From JBPEWY01 sp965224095 (lineage in GTDB: Bacteria; Bacteroidota; Bacteroidia; Flavobacteriales; Flavobacteriaceae): a stretch of 64,000 bases of DNA. The translations under genes were made by a program, and so were the position numbers. The stretch is from contig OZ245039.1 in NCBI GenBank assembly GCA_965224095.1, positions 930,001 through 994,000 of the forward strand, read 5' to 3'. The notes beneath the pieces are model-generated. The model ran no database searches and was not told the origin of the DNA. It saw nothing but the letters and a program-made list of their open reading frames with translations. Positions 44,544 to 53,599 of this stretch are shown here, piece after piece (position 1 is the first letter of the stretch; every line of letters starts with the position of its first letter).

Positions 44544-45068
44544 TTATTGTTTTTCAACTTTAAAATTTTGATAAGCCATTTTCATGGTATCTAAAAGTTC
44601 TTCATTACTACAGTCAAGTAATGCACTTGATATAACAATACTGTTTTTATAATTCCAATTATTCATAAATGATAGAAATTTTTTTATCAAATTTCTATTT
44701 TTAGATATTTCGGTTTTCAAATGAATTTCAATACTTCTTTTTTTTAACTTCTTTATTTCGGAAATATTGCTCCATTTAATTTCGCCTAATGATTCATACT
44801 TTGAATTATCAATTAAAAACTCTTGCGTAATGATAATTGCATTTTTTCTTGAAAGCATTCTAATATAAGAATATAACAAGGCAGAAAAATATATAATGCC
44901 TATAGCCCCAATGATTTGGACATGCAGAGCTTTCATAAATACATTTCTAATAAAAATGTCAGGTTTTAACAAGAAAGAAATACTAACTCCAAGAAATAAA
45001 ATAAAAAAAAGTATTCCTTTTATTAGGCGCAGTTTTTTAAATTCATATTTATTATTCATACCATTCAT
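44544..45068 (-). CDS. STM3941-like membrane protein
   Basis: 174 residues with two membrane helices (about residues 16-34 and 50-69), then a PH-like soluble region (IITQEFLIDNSKYESLGEIKWSNISEIKKLKKRSIEIHL). This order matches the STM3941 family, which often occurs in toxin-immunity neighbourhoods. Start may also be Met4. It is the last gene of the long minus-strand run, 20 bp from the SMI1/KNR4 gene. A role in immunity is inferred from family context. Confidence 0.65.
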   Translation of the reverse strand: MNGMNNKYEFKKLRLIKGILFFILFLGVSISFLLKPDIFIRNVFMKALHVQIIGAIGIIYFSALLYSYIRMLSRKNAIIITQEFLIDNSKYESLGEIKWSNISEIKKLKKRSIEIHLKTEISKNRNLIKKFLSFMNNWNYKNSIVISSALLDCSNEELLDTMKMAYQNFKVEKQ

Positions 45069-45087
45069 TGAATAACAAGCAACATAG

Positions 45088-46059
45088 CTATTGTTCGTAT
45101 TTTTTTAATTTGTTCAGTAAATTATTCTCATACTCTGAAGAGAATTTATATCCTTTAAAGAATTTTTTTGTTATCTCTTTGTTTGATAATTTTTGATTAA
45201 TCCAATCACTTACAAAATCAGGAGCATAACCACCAGTACTTATTTCTTTATCTCCAAATGCAATCATTTTTGGATATTCCTTTAAGTACTTGCTAATTGA
45301 TGAAATCTTATTTTTATTAGAATATAAATAGAATTGAATATCATAAACCAAATAAGAAAGACTATCTGCATGTAATGCAAAATATCCTTTTTCTTTTGTT
45401 AATTCAGTTAATAAGTTTCTTAAAATTCTATCAAAGTTTATAGATTCAAATGGTTCAAAAAAACTCATAAGCATCGTTGAAAACTGTCCATTTTTTATGT
45501 TTTCCAATTCATTTTTTAGGTCTTCTTCTGATGTATCATAAACTTCATCATTTACAAGCCCATTGATAAAGGCCTCAAAATTTTTAGCTAAAAATGTAAT
45601 TTTGTAATTGGATTCTTGATCAACGTGAATAACTTCAGGCTCTCCTTTTTTTCCACATTTTCTATAGTCAAGCATAATTAAGTCGTGACCAGCAGAAGGA
45701 CAATCGCAAATACAAATTCCAATATCAGGATAACCCCATTCTTCAATCATAAATTGACTTCCTAAATCACCACAAAGGGAATAACTTTTTGTACGTCCTA
45801 TTCCATAAATTCCTGAAATTGCTATGTGGTCATCAGCCCAAGAAGTTGATTCCTTTATAGGGAAACAACAATTAATTGGAATACCTCCGTTTTGGATTTT
45901 CATCATTTCGATGTACGATTCAGGAAGTTTATACCCTAACTCATTCTCGATAGACGCAATTAATTCGTCGTTTGGTTTTTCACTTACGTATTCCTTTAAG
46001 GCATACTCGCTATTATCCCAAAAAATAGAAAAGTTAAAATTTTTAAATGGTTTGTTCAT
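45088..46059 (-). CDS. SMI1/KNR4 family protein (immunity-type)
   Basis: 323 residues. The SMI1/KNR4 domain spans about residues 20-170: LIASIENELGYKLPESYIEMMKIQNGG, ISGIYGIG, EEWGYPDIGICICDCPSAGHDLIMLDYRKCGKKGEPEVIHV and a final FLAKNFEAFINGL. In bacteria this superfamily is the commonest immunity group for nuclease and other polymorphic toxins. A C-terminal extension of about 150 residues is not recognised. Neighbours on the same strand belong to other immunity families. No cognate toxin is adjacent. Confidence 0.9.
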   Translation of the reverse strand: MNKPFKNFNFSIFWDNSEYALKEYVSEKPNDELIASIENELGYKLPESYIEMMKIQNGGIPINCCFPIKESTSWADDHIAISGIYGIGRTKSYSLCGDLGSQFMIEEWGYPDIGICICDCPSAGHDLIMLDYRKCGKKGEPEVIHVDQESNYKITFLAKNFEAFINGLVNDEVYDTSEEDLKNELENIKNGQFSTMLMSFFEPFESINFDRILRNLLTELTKEKGYFALHADSLSYLVYDIQFYLYSNKNKISSISKYLKEYPKMIAFGDKEISTGGYAPDFVSDWINQKLSNKEITKKFFKGYKFSSEYENNLLNKLKKYEQ

Positions 46060-46159
46060 TTGTTTTAATTGTACTTAATAGTTTAGTTTCACTTCGGAAA
46101 ATTACAAAAGGGATTATAAGAAGTATGCTAAAACGAGACATTATTTGTAGTCTTTTTTG

Positions 46160-46771
46160 TTACCCATAATCTTTTTTATATTTTATTAGACCTTTTTCAT
46201 TTATGCTAATACTTAATCTTTCTTTTTTAACAGGCTCTATTTCTTCTTCATTGTCTTTTTTTACATAACCCCAATCAACTATTTCAAAAACTACCTTATT
46301 CTCGTTTATCACCGAAAATTCAATAGTACGACTTTTCCCATTGTCAAAAGCAGTTGCCTTTCCAATATATAAATTGTCAATTAGTTCAAATTTTTTGTTA
46401 TGAGTGCAGAGTATCATCTGGTCAAATGTTCCTGTATTATGTAACAGACTTACCAATATTTCATTTCCTGGATTCAAATTAATCTTTTCTGAACCAATAA
46501 TTCTTAAATCTTGAATAGTATCAGTTATTTTTGGGTAATATTTAGCCAAATCATCTCGATTTAACTTTCCGTGAATTGGTAACTTATTTGGTTTTTTATT
46601 TACAGAATCTACTTTTACAAAATTGCTGTTATCAATTGATTCTTTTTTTAAGCTCTGAACTGAATCAGTAACTATCAACTCATTACCAATATCTTTATTT
46701 TTATTTGAGTTACAGCTAACAAAAACCAACGAAAGGAATACTATGTAAATTTGCTTTTTAAAATTCATCAT
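46160..46771 (-). CDS. Lipoprotein of unknown function
   Basis: Start placed at one of two adjacent Met codons before a normal lipoprotein signal (YIVFLSLVFVSCNSNK); eight further residues are possible upstream. About 203 residues. The mature part has a long polar linker and a beta-type region (NPGNEILVSLLHNTGTFDQMILCTHNKKFELIDNLYIGKATAF). Not recognised. It is flanked by SMI1/KNR4 and DUF4304-like genes on the same strand. Confidence 0.65.
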   Translation of the reverse strand: MMNFKKQIYIVFLSLVFVSCNSNKNKDIGNELIVTDSVQSLKKESIDNSNFVKVDSVNKKPNKLPIHGKLNRDDLAKYYPKITDTIQDLRIIGSEKINLNPGNEILVSLLHNTGTFDQMILCTHNKKFELIDNLYIGKATAFDNGKSRTIEFSVINENKVVFEIVDWGYVKKDNEEEIEPVKKERLSISINEKGLIKYKKDYG

Positions 46772-46808
46772 CTTTATTGCTCTTATTTTCGACAACTAAA
46801 TCCAAGTT

Positions 46809-46949
46809 TTAATAATTAATAATTAGAATATTAAGCTTATCTGTTAGCTTTCGTAATTCTATTTCTCCAGATGTATTTGGAGTATAATGAAATGTTAGAG
46901 TTTCGTTTGTATCAGAATCTTTTATGGTAAATTTGGCATATTCTTTCAT
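46809..46949 (-). CDS. Small 46-residue protein
   Basis: ATG at 46949, stop TAA at 46809-46811. The product starts MKEYAKFTIKDSDTNETLTFHY and ends with hydrophobic residues; it looks like a short beta hairpin with a terminal helix. It lies between two immunity-type genes with a small gap to each and the same orientation. Too short to assign. Its reality rests on codon pattern and position. Confidence 0.45.
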   Translation of the reverse strand: MKEYAKFTIKDSDTNETLTFHYTPNTSGEIELRKLTDKLNILIINY

Positions 46950-46985
46950 TTCAAATTACAGTTGTAAGTTTATGGAATAGATTTA

Positions 46986-47786
46986 TTACGATATGGGTGG
47001 GACAGCTATTTTTAATTCATATACTTTTTCTAAAAGAGCTATTTCATGTCCATATCCCATTCCGTGAATGAACTCTTTTGGAATCCCAACCTTTTCAAAT
47101 TCTTTAATAGCTTTTTTGTAATCGTCCAGTATTTTGCTAGGTTTTCGAGTCAAAAAAGTTGAGAGATATTTTTCTGCAACACCTTTGTGGTTAAGCATAA
47201 GAAGATATTGTACTGTGGTCATAGTGCTGTTCAACTCAAAGCTGTCTTTTTCAATTTCTCTCACAATTAAGTTTGGGTTTTGGATATCTTCAAAAAGGTC
47301 AATCAATTTTTTCTTTGCTGTTTCAGTAATAATAGAAACAGCATTTTCGTATTCTTTTTTGTCTGCAAGATTCCAAATTAAATTACCTTCTCCTCCGTCA
47401 ATAAGTGCTCCTAAGTTTCTTCCTATCATAGTTTCCCTCCAATAGTTTAGCAAAGGATTGGTTTTAGAGAATTTCTTTAAATCTTTTGATGATATTGAGA
47501 ATGAAGCAGATAATTCAACATATTGTCCTGCTACATTATCTCTGTTTGAAGAAAACTTTATAAATAAGCTATATTTCTTATTAGCACTTTCTAATTTTAA
47601 CTTGTGTTGACTTGGAAAGTATTTAAATCCAATAGCCTCTAATTCATTGGCAATTAACTGACAAGCTCTATTAAATACCTCACGAGGTTTTTCTTCATTT
47701 TTTTGATTCAAATGCCTTTTGGCTGCGCGTTCCTTATTACTAAAAATATGTTCTTTTAAATCTTCAATATTTTTTAACCACTTCAT
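46986..47786 (-). CDS. DUF4304-like immunity-type protein (long form)
   Basis: 266 residues from the ATG at 47786. The central part (IANELEAIGFKYFPSQHKLKLESANKKYSLFIKFSSNRDN ... QYVELSASFSI) resembles the DUF4304 core, where a GF(K/x) turn is followed by a long hairpin of alternating basic and hydrophobic residues. The C-terminal helical part (MTTVQYLLMLNHKGVAEKYLSTFL) follows the family order. Similarity is moderate, so the family call is tentative. DUF4304 proteins are candidate immunity proteins. Confidence 0.55.
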   Translation of the reverse strand: MKWLKNIEDLKEHIFSNKERAAKRHLNQKNEEKPREVFNRACQLIANELEAIGFKYFPSQHKLKLESANKKYSLFIKFSSNRDNVAGQYVELSASFSISSKDLKKFSKTNPLLNYWRETMIGRNLGALIDGGEGNLIWNLADKKEYENAVSIITETAKKKLIDLFEDIQNPNLIVREIEKDSFELNSTMTTVQYLLMLNHKGVAEKYLSTFLTRKPSKILDDYKKAIKEFEKVGIPKEFIHGMGYGHEIALLEKVYELKIAVPPIS

Positions 47787-47858
47787 TCTTTTTCTATGAT
47801 TTGTTTTTGTCAAAAATTAAATCTTAACGGGATTTTTAGGTTTTCTTGTTAGCCGTTT

Positions 47859-48518
47859 TCAATATTGGTTTAAATAAGCAACAACTTTAGATTCGGGCTC
47901 ATAAAACACATAAAGATAGCCATGGCTAAAGTTGAGATAAGGGTCAAAATCTTCGTCAATAATTTCTTGACCAACTATGGTTTCGCAATCATCAATTTCG
48001 GCTAATTGAAATAAAAATTTCATTTTGTTGCCAGTTATTGGGCACATAGGCCACTTTTCTTTACGAATCCAATTTGGTGTCCCACAGTGACCTATCTCGC
48101 CTTGGATATGGTCAATTGTATGAACTCCAATTTTAAGTTTAGTAGGCAAGGGATTATCAAAAATAAAATTCAGCTTCTTATACTCTATATATGCGTTATT
48201 GGGTATCTCTTCATACAATGGATAAAAGTCAGAAGAGACATTTTCTCTTATTAGTTTAGGTTTTTCAGGGTAGGAATAATCAAAAAACACAGGCTCTCGA
48301 AGATCAATAAACAAAGGGCAAATTAAATGTAAATCGAAATCTATAAGTTGTAAATGTTTTTCTTTTTTAGAGATGCATCCAAAGTAAACTATCGGGCTCG
48401 TTTCTAATTTAGGGATTTGAAATTCAGGACTTGCCTTTCCTCCAATGAAATTTTTACCTTTAGGATTAAGAATCAAAGTTATTCTATCTGATTTTTTCTT
48501 GAATATGTTTGATAGCAT
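47859..48518 (-). CDS. DUF1963-like protein (YwqG-related)
   Basis: 219 residues, soluble. Segments such as NFIGGKASPEFQIPKLE near the start, and GHCGTPNWIRKEKWPMCPITGNKMKFLFQLAEIDD with a final YLYVFYEPESKVVAYLNQY, match the DUF1963/YwqG pattern of a GG-x-P, a CGTPxWxQ/R segment and CP-x-TG-x-xMxFLxQL. The family is associated with toxin-immunity loci. No partner toxin is adjacent. Function inferred. Confidence 0.65.
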   Translation of the reverse strand: MLSNIFKKKSDRITLILNPKGKNFIGGKASPEFQIPKLETSPIVYFGCISKKEKHLQLIDFDLHLICPLFIDLREPVFFDYSYPEKPKLIRENVSSDFYPLYEEIPNNAYIEYKKLNFIFDNPLPTKLKIGVHTIDHIQGEIGHCGTPNWIRKEKWPMCPITGNKMKFLFQLAEIDDCETIVGQEIIDEDFDPYLNFSHGYLYVFYEPESKVVAYLNQY

Positions 48519-48616
48519 TTTGTATAATTTTCAAGTTGTTTTGGTTAAGTTCTTTGTTCTGTGTATAGAAAATTAATTACCGTATTACAGTTATATTTAT
48601 CTATAAATACTATTTT

Positions 48617-49027
48617 TCATTCAATTATAATTCCACTTTTTTCAGATTTCGCTGTTTCGATAGCTCGAAAAATGACATCAAATAAGTCCTTTCCATCTGA
48701 AGTTACATAGTAATTGGACAAATCTGTTATATCAGAACTAATATTGTTTCCCCAAGGTGGTTTCTTTTCCAGATTATATTTATCCCAAACAACTTTTGAT
48801 GGTTTGAATTTTTTCAATCGCTTTTGAATATCTTTAAGTTCTTGTTCCGCTTTATTCAAATTTTCATATTTCAAGTTTCCATTATAAAACTCATTTAGCA
48901 CAATGGGGTATTTTTTTCCAAATAATCCTTTGGTAAGTCTAATCTCTATTGTATCAAAAAAGGAAGTTAAAAAATCGCTTGTTCCAATTTCGTAAATAAA
49001 ATGACTTGTTCTTAAGTGTACTGCCAT
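48617..49027 (-). CDS. Imm70-like immunity protein
   Basis: 136 residues. The N-terminus reads VHLRTSHFIYEIGTSDFLTSFFDTIEIRLTKGLFG, close to the YEIGTxDFLxSFFxTI signature of Imm70. Later parts are basic and helical, ending with LFDVIFRAIETAKSEKSGIIIE. This is the clearest named polymorphic-toxin immunity family in the run. No candidate toxin lies in the immediate vicinity; the nearest large toxin-like gene is the RHS-type protein at 61334. Confidence 0.65.
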   Translation of the reverse strand: MAVHLRTSHFIYEIGTSDFLTSFFDTIEIRLTKGLFGKKYPIVLNEFYNGNLKYENLNKAEQELKDIQKRLKKFKPSKVVWDKYNLEKKPPWGNNISSDITDLSNYYVTSDGKDLFDVIFRAIETAKSEKSGIIIE

Positions 49028-49107
49028 TTGGGTTTGTTTTAATTTAGGTTTAACGAATGTGTTTTGTTTATTAAAATTTGTGAGTGGCGTTTATAACTTA
49101 TTTTCGT

Positions 49108-49719
49108 TTAATCGTTAGATAAATAATGCTTCTCAAAGTTTATAAGTTCATTCATTTGATTTTCAGATAGTATTTTAGACAGGTGTTGCTTTCTTGTTCC
49201 ATGCATGCCATTATCATGTTCTTGAACAAGGAGATAAAAATCTTCAGTTATGTTTAAAAAACAACCTTCTTCTTTTAATTCCTTTAGTGATTGACAGAAT
49301 ACAGCAAAGATATCTTCTTTATAATCTGAAAATGTTTTATCATCTGAAAAACCAATGGGTTTTACTAAATCAGTAAGTATTTTATGTAACTTTTTAGTTC
49401 TGGCGTCATTATTAAACTTTTGTTCTACAATTTCGTTTTTCCATTCGGGAATCCACCATTTAAGAAAATCGTCTGAAAGATTAGTAATGCTAAATTCATT
49501 TTTATATTCAACTCCAGATTTAATAATAGTATCAAGGTTACCTTTAGTATTGTAAGCCAAAAGAAAACTGGAAATATCTGAATCTGTAAAAACTCCAAAA
49601 GCATATATTTCTTCTTCTTTTTCAAAAATTACTTTCAAGCAGTCTTTTGCTACATCTTTAAACAATTCTTTAAACTGTTCAGCAATATTTTTTGGTATAT
49701 ATTTTAGCTCGTTTATCAT
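49108..49719 (-). CDS. DUF4303 protein (immunity-type)
   Basis: Start placed at the ATG of an ATGA overlap with the upstream stop (TGA at 49716-49718). 203 residues. The middle (EEEIYAFGVFTDSDISSFLLAYNT, then DFLKWWIPEWKNEIVEQKF) is the DUF4303 signature: a YAF-x-x-(Y/F)TD strand and a W-x-x-(E/P)W helix start. DUF4303 is a candidate immunity family linked to RHS and CDI toxins. Coupled translation with the nitrilase-GNAT fusion suggests they are co-inherited. Confidence 0.83.
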   Translation of the reverse strand: MINELKYIPKNIAEQFKELFKDVAKDCLKVIFEKEEEIYAFGVFTDSDISSFLLAYNTKGNLDTIIKSGVEYKNEFSITNLSDDFLKWWIPEWKNEIVEQKFNNDARTKKLHKILTDLVKPIGFSDDKTFSDYKEDIFAVFCQSLKELKEEGCFLNITEDFYLLVQEHDNGMHGTRKQHLSKILSENQMNELINFEKHYLSND

Positions 49720-50948
49720 TGTACTATTATTTCTTTTTCCATACAATAAAAAGTATATTCTCTTTCAGGGAAGTTTACTTCACCACATATAAAATAATTT
49801 CGCCTTTTATAAAAATTCATTACTCTTTTATTTCGACTATATGCATCTAACCTTATTGAGCTGTAGTTATTTACTTCTGCAAAATTCTCTGCAAAGTCCA
49901 TTAGTTTTTGTGCATATCCGTTTCTTTGATGCTTTGGATTAATTACAAGTCTGTGAATTACTAAAACTTTGGAATCATCAAATTTCCAGTCTATTGTTTG
50001 GTATTCAGCCTCCTGCTCTTCACTAATATTAATTGCTCCAATTATTTCTGTGCCATTTTTCAACACAAACAAAACTCCTTTAGTAATATCGTTTTCAATT
50101 ATTTCCTTTGTTGGATAACTATCAACCCATTGATAAATACCATTTTTCTCTAATTCTTTTTTCCCGTTTATATAAATTGCAAACAATTGTTTTAAATCTG
50201 ATAGTTGACCTTTAACTATTTTTGGTTGGTCAATCTTTGTTAGCTCTTCTTCGGTATCATAAATTAATAGTCCTTGATTTTCTATATCAAGTTGGTCTAA
50301 TAATTCTCCCTTATTATTCCAAACAGAACTTAATCCGTTAGCAACAAAGTTGTCACTATAGCCAATAGAATTACACATAAGAATTGGTGTTTCAAATTCT
50401 TTAGCCATTGACGGAAAATGTAAATAAGCCTTGTTTGTTCCTCTATCAGGTTTAGCTACACTTGCAATGTAAAAATCAGCATTACTCTCTTTTGCTTTTA
50501 TAAAATGTTCTCGCTGAAGTGTTTCATAACATATTCCAAGAGCTATTCTTTTTCCTTTAATTTCAAGGAATGGTTGGCTATTACTACTAACAAAATAAGG
50601 TAGCTCATCGTTATGAAGTAAATGTTTGGAATAAACTATTCTATCTTTATTTGGCTGAAAAATTAGCATACTTATATTTATTCCATCGGTTGCTTTAGTA
50701 GGCATTCCAACTCCGATTGCTATTTTATTTTTATCAGATATGTCTTGAAATGGGTTAAAAATACTGTCTTTTACATCGGTTGCAAGTTCACTTGCCAATT
50801 CGGGTTCGTAATTGGTTATAGAAAGTTCAGGAAATACAATCAAGTCAGCATTTAATTCAATTGCACGGTCAATAAATTTCAAGTGGTTTTGGATGTTTTT
50901 GGAAATATTTCCTTTTTCAGATTTTATTTGTGCAATGCAAATTTTCAT
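49716..50948 (-). CDS. Carbon-nitrogen hydrolase fused to GNAT acetyltransferase
   Basis: 410 residues, no signal peptide. Residues 1-250 form a nitrilase-superfamily domain with the catalytic triad visible as Glu in IVFPELSITNY, Lys in VYSKHLLHND and Cys in LGICYETLQ. Residues about 255-410 form a GNAT acetyltransferase: GTEIIGAINI, then VLVIHRLVINPKHQRNGYAQKLMDFAE with the R-x-x-G-x-A acetyl-CoA motif. This fusion could couple amide hydrolysis with N-acetylation of the product. It sits in an immunity-type run and overlaps the DUF4303 start by 4 bp. Confidence 0.87.
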   Translation of the reverse strand: MKICIAQIKSEKGNISKNIQNHLKFIDRAIELNADLIVFPELSITNYEPELASELATDVKDSIFNPFQDISDKNKIAIGVGMPTKATDGINISMLIFQPNKDRIVYSKHLLHNDELPYFVSSNSQPFLEIKGKRIALGICYETLQREHFIKAKESNADFYIASVAKPDRGTNKAYLHFPSMAKEFETPILMCNSIGYSDNFVANGLSSVWNNKGELLDQLDIENQGLLIYDTEEELTKIDQPKIVKGQLSDLKQLFAIYINGKKELEKNGIYQWVDSYPTKEIIENDITKGVLFVLKNGTEIIGAINISEEQEAEYQTIDWKFDDSKVLVIHRLVINPKHQRNGYAQKLMDFAENFAEVNNYSSIRLDAYSRNKRVMNFYKRRNYFICGEVNFPEREYTFYCMEKEIIVQ

Positions 50949-50982
50949 TCTAAAATACAGTTTGCTGTACTATATGTCGTTT

Positions 50983-51348
50983 TTATTCAATTTTTAGATT
51001 TACTCTGATTTGTTCGTCTTCGTCCAAAAAGTCTTGGTTATAAATCTTCTTACCGATAATTTCTTGAGCTTTTTTTATGTCTTCTAAAGTTCCACCCAAT
51101 TCTATCTTAATTTTATTAGAATTAGAGTTGTTTTCTGATTCTAAAAAGTCAGATACATACAAATAGAATTTATCTAAAATATCCTCCAAAGGGTATTGAC
51201 TATTATCCGAGTCCAGTTCATAGGAAATGGTCATTCTACAATTGCCATCATCCTCATCTTTTAGGTCTTTATAAATACTATTTTCAATCAATTCGTAGTT
51301 CTGTTGGTTTGAATATTTTTCACAAGTCTCCAATGTAATATTGCTCAT
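50983..51348 (-). CDS. Small acidic protein of unknown function
   Basis: 121 residues from the ATG at 51348 (an upstream ATG overlaps the preceding frame). Acidic, soluble, with a predicted pair of helices around LEDILDKFYLYVSDFLES and a C-terminal VNLKIE strand. Not recognised; size and setting fit a single-domain immunity protein. It starts 4 bp after the end of the split DUF4304-like gene. Confidence 0.6.
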   Translation of the reverse strand: MSNITLETCEKYSNQQNYELIENSIYKDLKDEDDGNCRMTISYELDSDNSQYPLEDILDKFYLYVSDFLESENNSNSNKIKIELGGTLEDIKKAQEIIGKKIYNQDFLDEDEQIRVNLKIE

Positions 51349-51352
51349 AATA

Positions 51353-51963
51353 TTATATTCCAACTTCAATTCTGGCTTTGGCTTTATTATTTTGCATTTC
51401 GCAGAAATCTAAAATCATTGCGGTTTGAGTAAATGATTTTTTATTCAATATCATTTCAATTGAGCTATTCCAATTAGAGTATAGGTTCATATAGGGATAG
51501 CAACATTTAATATTTTTTGGTTTAATTCGTCTACAATTTCTTGGTTATTCCTTGTTAACAAATCATACCATCTGTAACTATAAAGAGTTTCTCCCCAGTT
51601 TGGTATATTATTTCCGCTGGCCCATAAAGTTGAATTGCTAACCCTAAAGTCATTAGGGATATTCTCTCCATATTTATTTTTGTACCACTTTGAATAGCTT
51701 TCATTTCTCACAAAAAAATGTGGATCAAATTTTATACATAAATCCCGAGAATTTGTTCTACTGGTTTTAAAAAATATTTCCTGTTGAAAGTCTCCAACCT
51801 TTCTTTTTAGAATAAGTTTCGATTTTAACATTTCAAACCCTATTGGCTTTAAATTTGGATAGATATACTTATCTATTATTTCTCTAATCCTTTCATTTGG
51901 TGGAAGTTCAGGAAAAAACTTTTTGAATTCCTTTTTATTGGATTTTTTAAATAGTCTAAACAT
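51353..51963 (-). pseudogene. DUF4304-like gene split by a frameshift
   Basis: The first part (51487-51963, 158 codons) ends ...ILNVAIPI. A second frame (51353-51490, 45 codons) starts at an ATG that overlaps the first stop as ATGA and reads MNLYSNWNSSIEMILNKKSF, then MILDFCEMQNNKAKARIEVGI. DUF4304-type proteins normally end with such a segment after the strand that precedes the break, so a one-base deletion near 51490 would explain both frames. Alternatively the two are coupled separate proteins. The first part alone has the DUF4304 N-terminal features (YIYPNLKPIGFEMLKSKLILKRK). Confidence 0.55.
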
Positions 51964-52046
51964 TTTTATTAATTGATTCTATTTTCATTTAGTTTTGCTA
52001 TAGGATTTCCGCAGAATTATTCAACCAAAATCCAGCCATTTTGGAT

Positions 52047-52877
52047 TTATGAATTAAACCTGGCTTTAACTTTTTGCCATAATGAATTATTGCCATTGTT
52101 ATGTGTAGGGTTTTCTTTTACTTCTTTAATTTTAATGGCAGGAAAATCTTTAGGCTCATAATTTACACCTACGATTTCCAGTTTTTTAAAATTCTCCATC
52201 AAGTTTTTTGCTTCTGGTTCTACCTCACTTTCTAATTTTGTTAGTTGTAAATGCTTTAGGTTGACTGCATTTTTAAGTTGAGTGATTCTTGACAGTCGTT
52301 TTGCGTTGTACAACCGAAATTTAATTAACTCCTTGTGGTTTTCAGTAAGGCCTTCCAAGGTCTCCAAATTTGGTACACAATCTAAATCAATTACTTTTAT
52401 TTTTTTTAAGTTTTCAATTCCTTGTAATGATTTTAACTTGCGTGACCTATATAAAATTATTGCTTCCAATTTCGTTAAACTCTCCAACATTTTTAAATCA
52501 GGAAATGGAAATTTTGATATATCTATTTTTTTTAGATTGACTAATTTTTCTATGTTGGTAAACCCTTTGTAGAAATCACTCGTAAAAGATTCTAAATTGG
52601 TAAGTTTTGAAAAATCAATTTTTATTTTTTCACTTGCATTGCTTATAGAAAACTCCTTTAACTTCTCAAGCTTATAGATAACATCTACATTAGCTATGAA
52701 AGAGTTATTAATATGTAATTTTTCAATATGCTTTGAACACTCCTGCAAAAAATCAATATTGTCTGTTACGTTACCTCTAAAATTAATTATGACGTATTTA
52801 ATTTTCTTTCTTTTACAAATTTCCAAACTTTTGGAAATATCCGTATTAAAATATTCGGTGGAATTTAGATAGTTCAT
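52047..52877 (-). CDS. Leucine-rich repeat protein
   Basis: 276 residues, no signal peptide. Irregular LRR units of about 22-24 residues run from about residue 55 to 225 (LEKLKEFSISNA, LTNLESFTSD, LVNLKKIDISKF, LESLTKLEAIIL, LKKIKVIDLD, AVNLKHLQLTKL). Cytoplasmic LRR proteins in immunity runs may act as binding scaffolds. No partner is evident. Same strand and similar spacing as the neighbouring immunity-type genes. Confidence 0.75.
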   Translation of the reverse strand: MNYLNSTEYFNTDISKSLEICKRKKIKYVIINFRGNVTDNIDFLQECSKHIEKLHINNSFIANVDVIYKLEKLKEFSISNASEKIKIDFSKLTNLESFTSDFYKGFTNIEKLVNLKKIDISKFPFPDLKMLESLTKLEAIILYRSRKLKSLQGIENLKKIKVIDLDCVPNLETLEGLTENHKELIKFRLYNAKRLSRITQLKNAVNLKHLQLTKLESEVEPEAKNLMENFKKLEIVGVNYEPKDFPAIKIKEVKENPTHNNGNNSLWQKVKARFNS

Positions 52878-52929
52878 TTTAAATTATTGGGTTTTGTTAT
52901 AAAGTAGATAGCTATTTCTATTCACTATT

Positions 52930-53559
52930 TTATATTTTTAAAATTACGTAACATTCTTCGTCATGCTCTCCAAATAAAAAATAAAATTTGTTGTTTTTAT
53001 TAATGCTATTAAACGCATTTTCACTATTTAATTCACTAAAGACTTGATGTATTGCCAGAACTCCTTTTAGCTGAAAACACTTTGCTAATAGTCTATCTTC
53101 TGTAATCAATATTCCGTTTTCATAATGTGATTTTCCGAGTTTGCTCTTTACAAATGGATTAAAGAATTGAAGTTTTATACCACTTACTTGCTCTAACTCA
53201 TCTGCAAAATCATAAGAGTATCCTATTTCTACTTTTACACTTTCAATATTTTCTTTCTCCCACGCTACAATTCCATATAACTCTGCTTCCTGATTTTTTG
53301 ATTGTGGAAAATCATGTTCAAATAGCATTGCATCCAACTTTTGTTTAGGATCAATTCCTTTTTTTGGGTTTGTCCAAACTTTTTTGACTTTGCTTAATAC
53401 TTCTTTCTTTAATCTTTCTTTATAGCGTGTAAAATTGTATGTCATTAATTCATTGAATACTCCTTCCGTTTGCACGAACTCATTTGATACCTTGTATTCT
53501 GAAATAGCTTTTTCCAAAGCTTCGTTTAATTGATTTTCTATGTCTTGGTTAGATATCAT
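52930..53559 (-). CDS. Uncharacterised soluble protein
   Basis: 209 residues, helical at the N-terminus (IENQLNEALEKAISEYK), basic in the middle (VLSKVKKVWTNPKKGIDPKQKLDAMLF) and beta-rich toward the C-terminus, ending NKNNKFYFLFGEHDEECYVILKI. No family recognised. It belongs to the minus-strand immunity-type run by position. Confidence 0.65.
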   Translation of the reverse strand: MISNQDIENQLNEALEKAISEYKVSNEFVQTEGVFNELMTYNFTRYKERLKKEVLSKVKKVWTNPKKGIDPKQKLDAMLFEHDFPQSKNQEAELYGIVAWEKENIESVKVEIGYSYDFADELEQVSGIKLQFFNPFVKSKLGKSHYENGILITEDRLLAKCFQLKGVLAIHQVFSELNSENAFNSINKNNKFYFLFGEHDEECYVILKI

Positions 53560-53599
53560 ATTTTTTTTGAAATTAGACCTAATTATTCTACATACTTCA

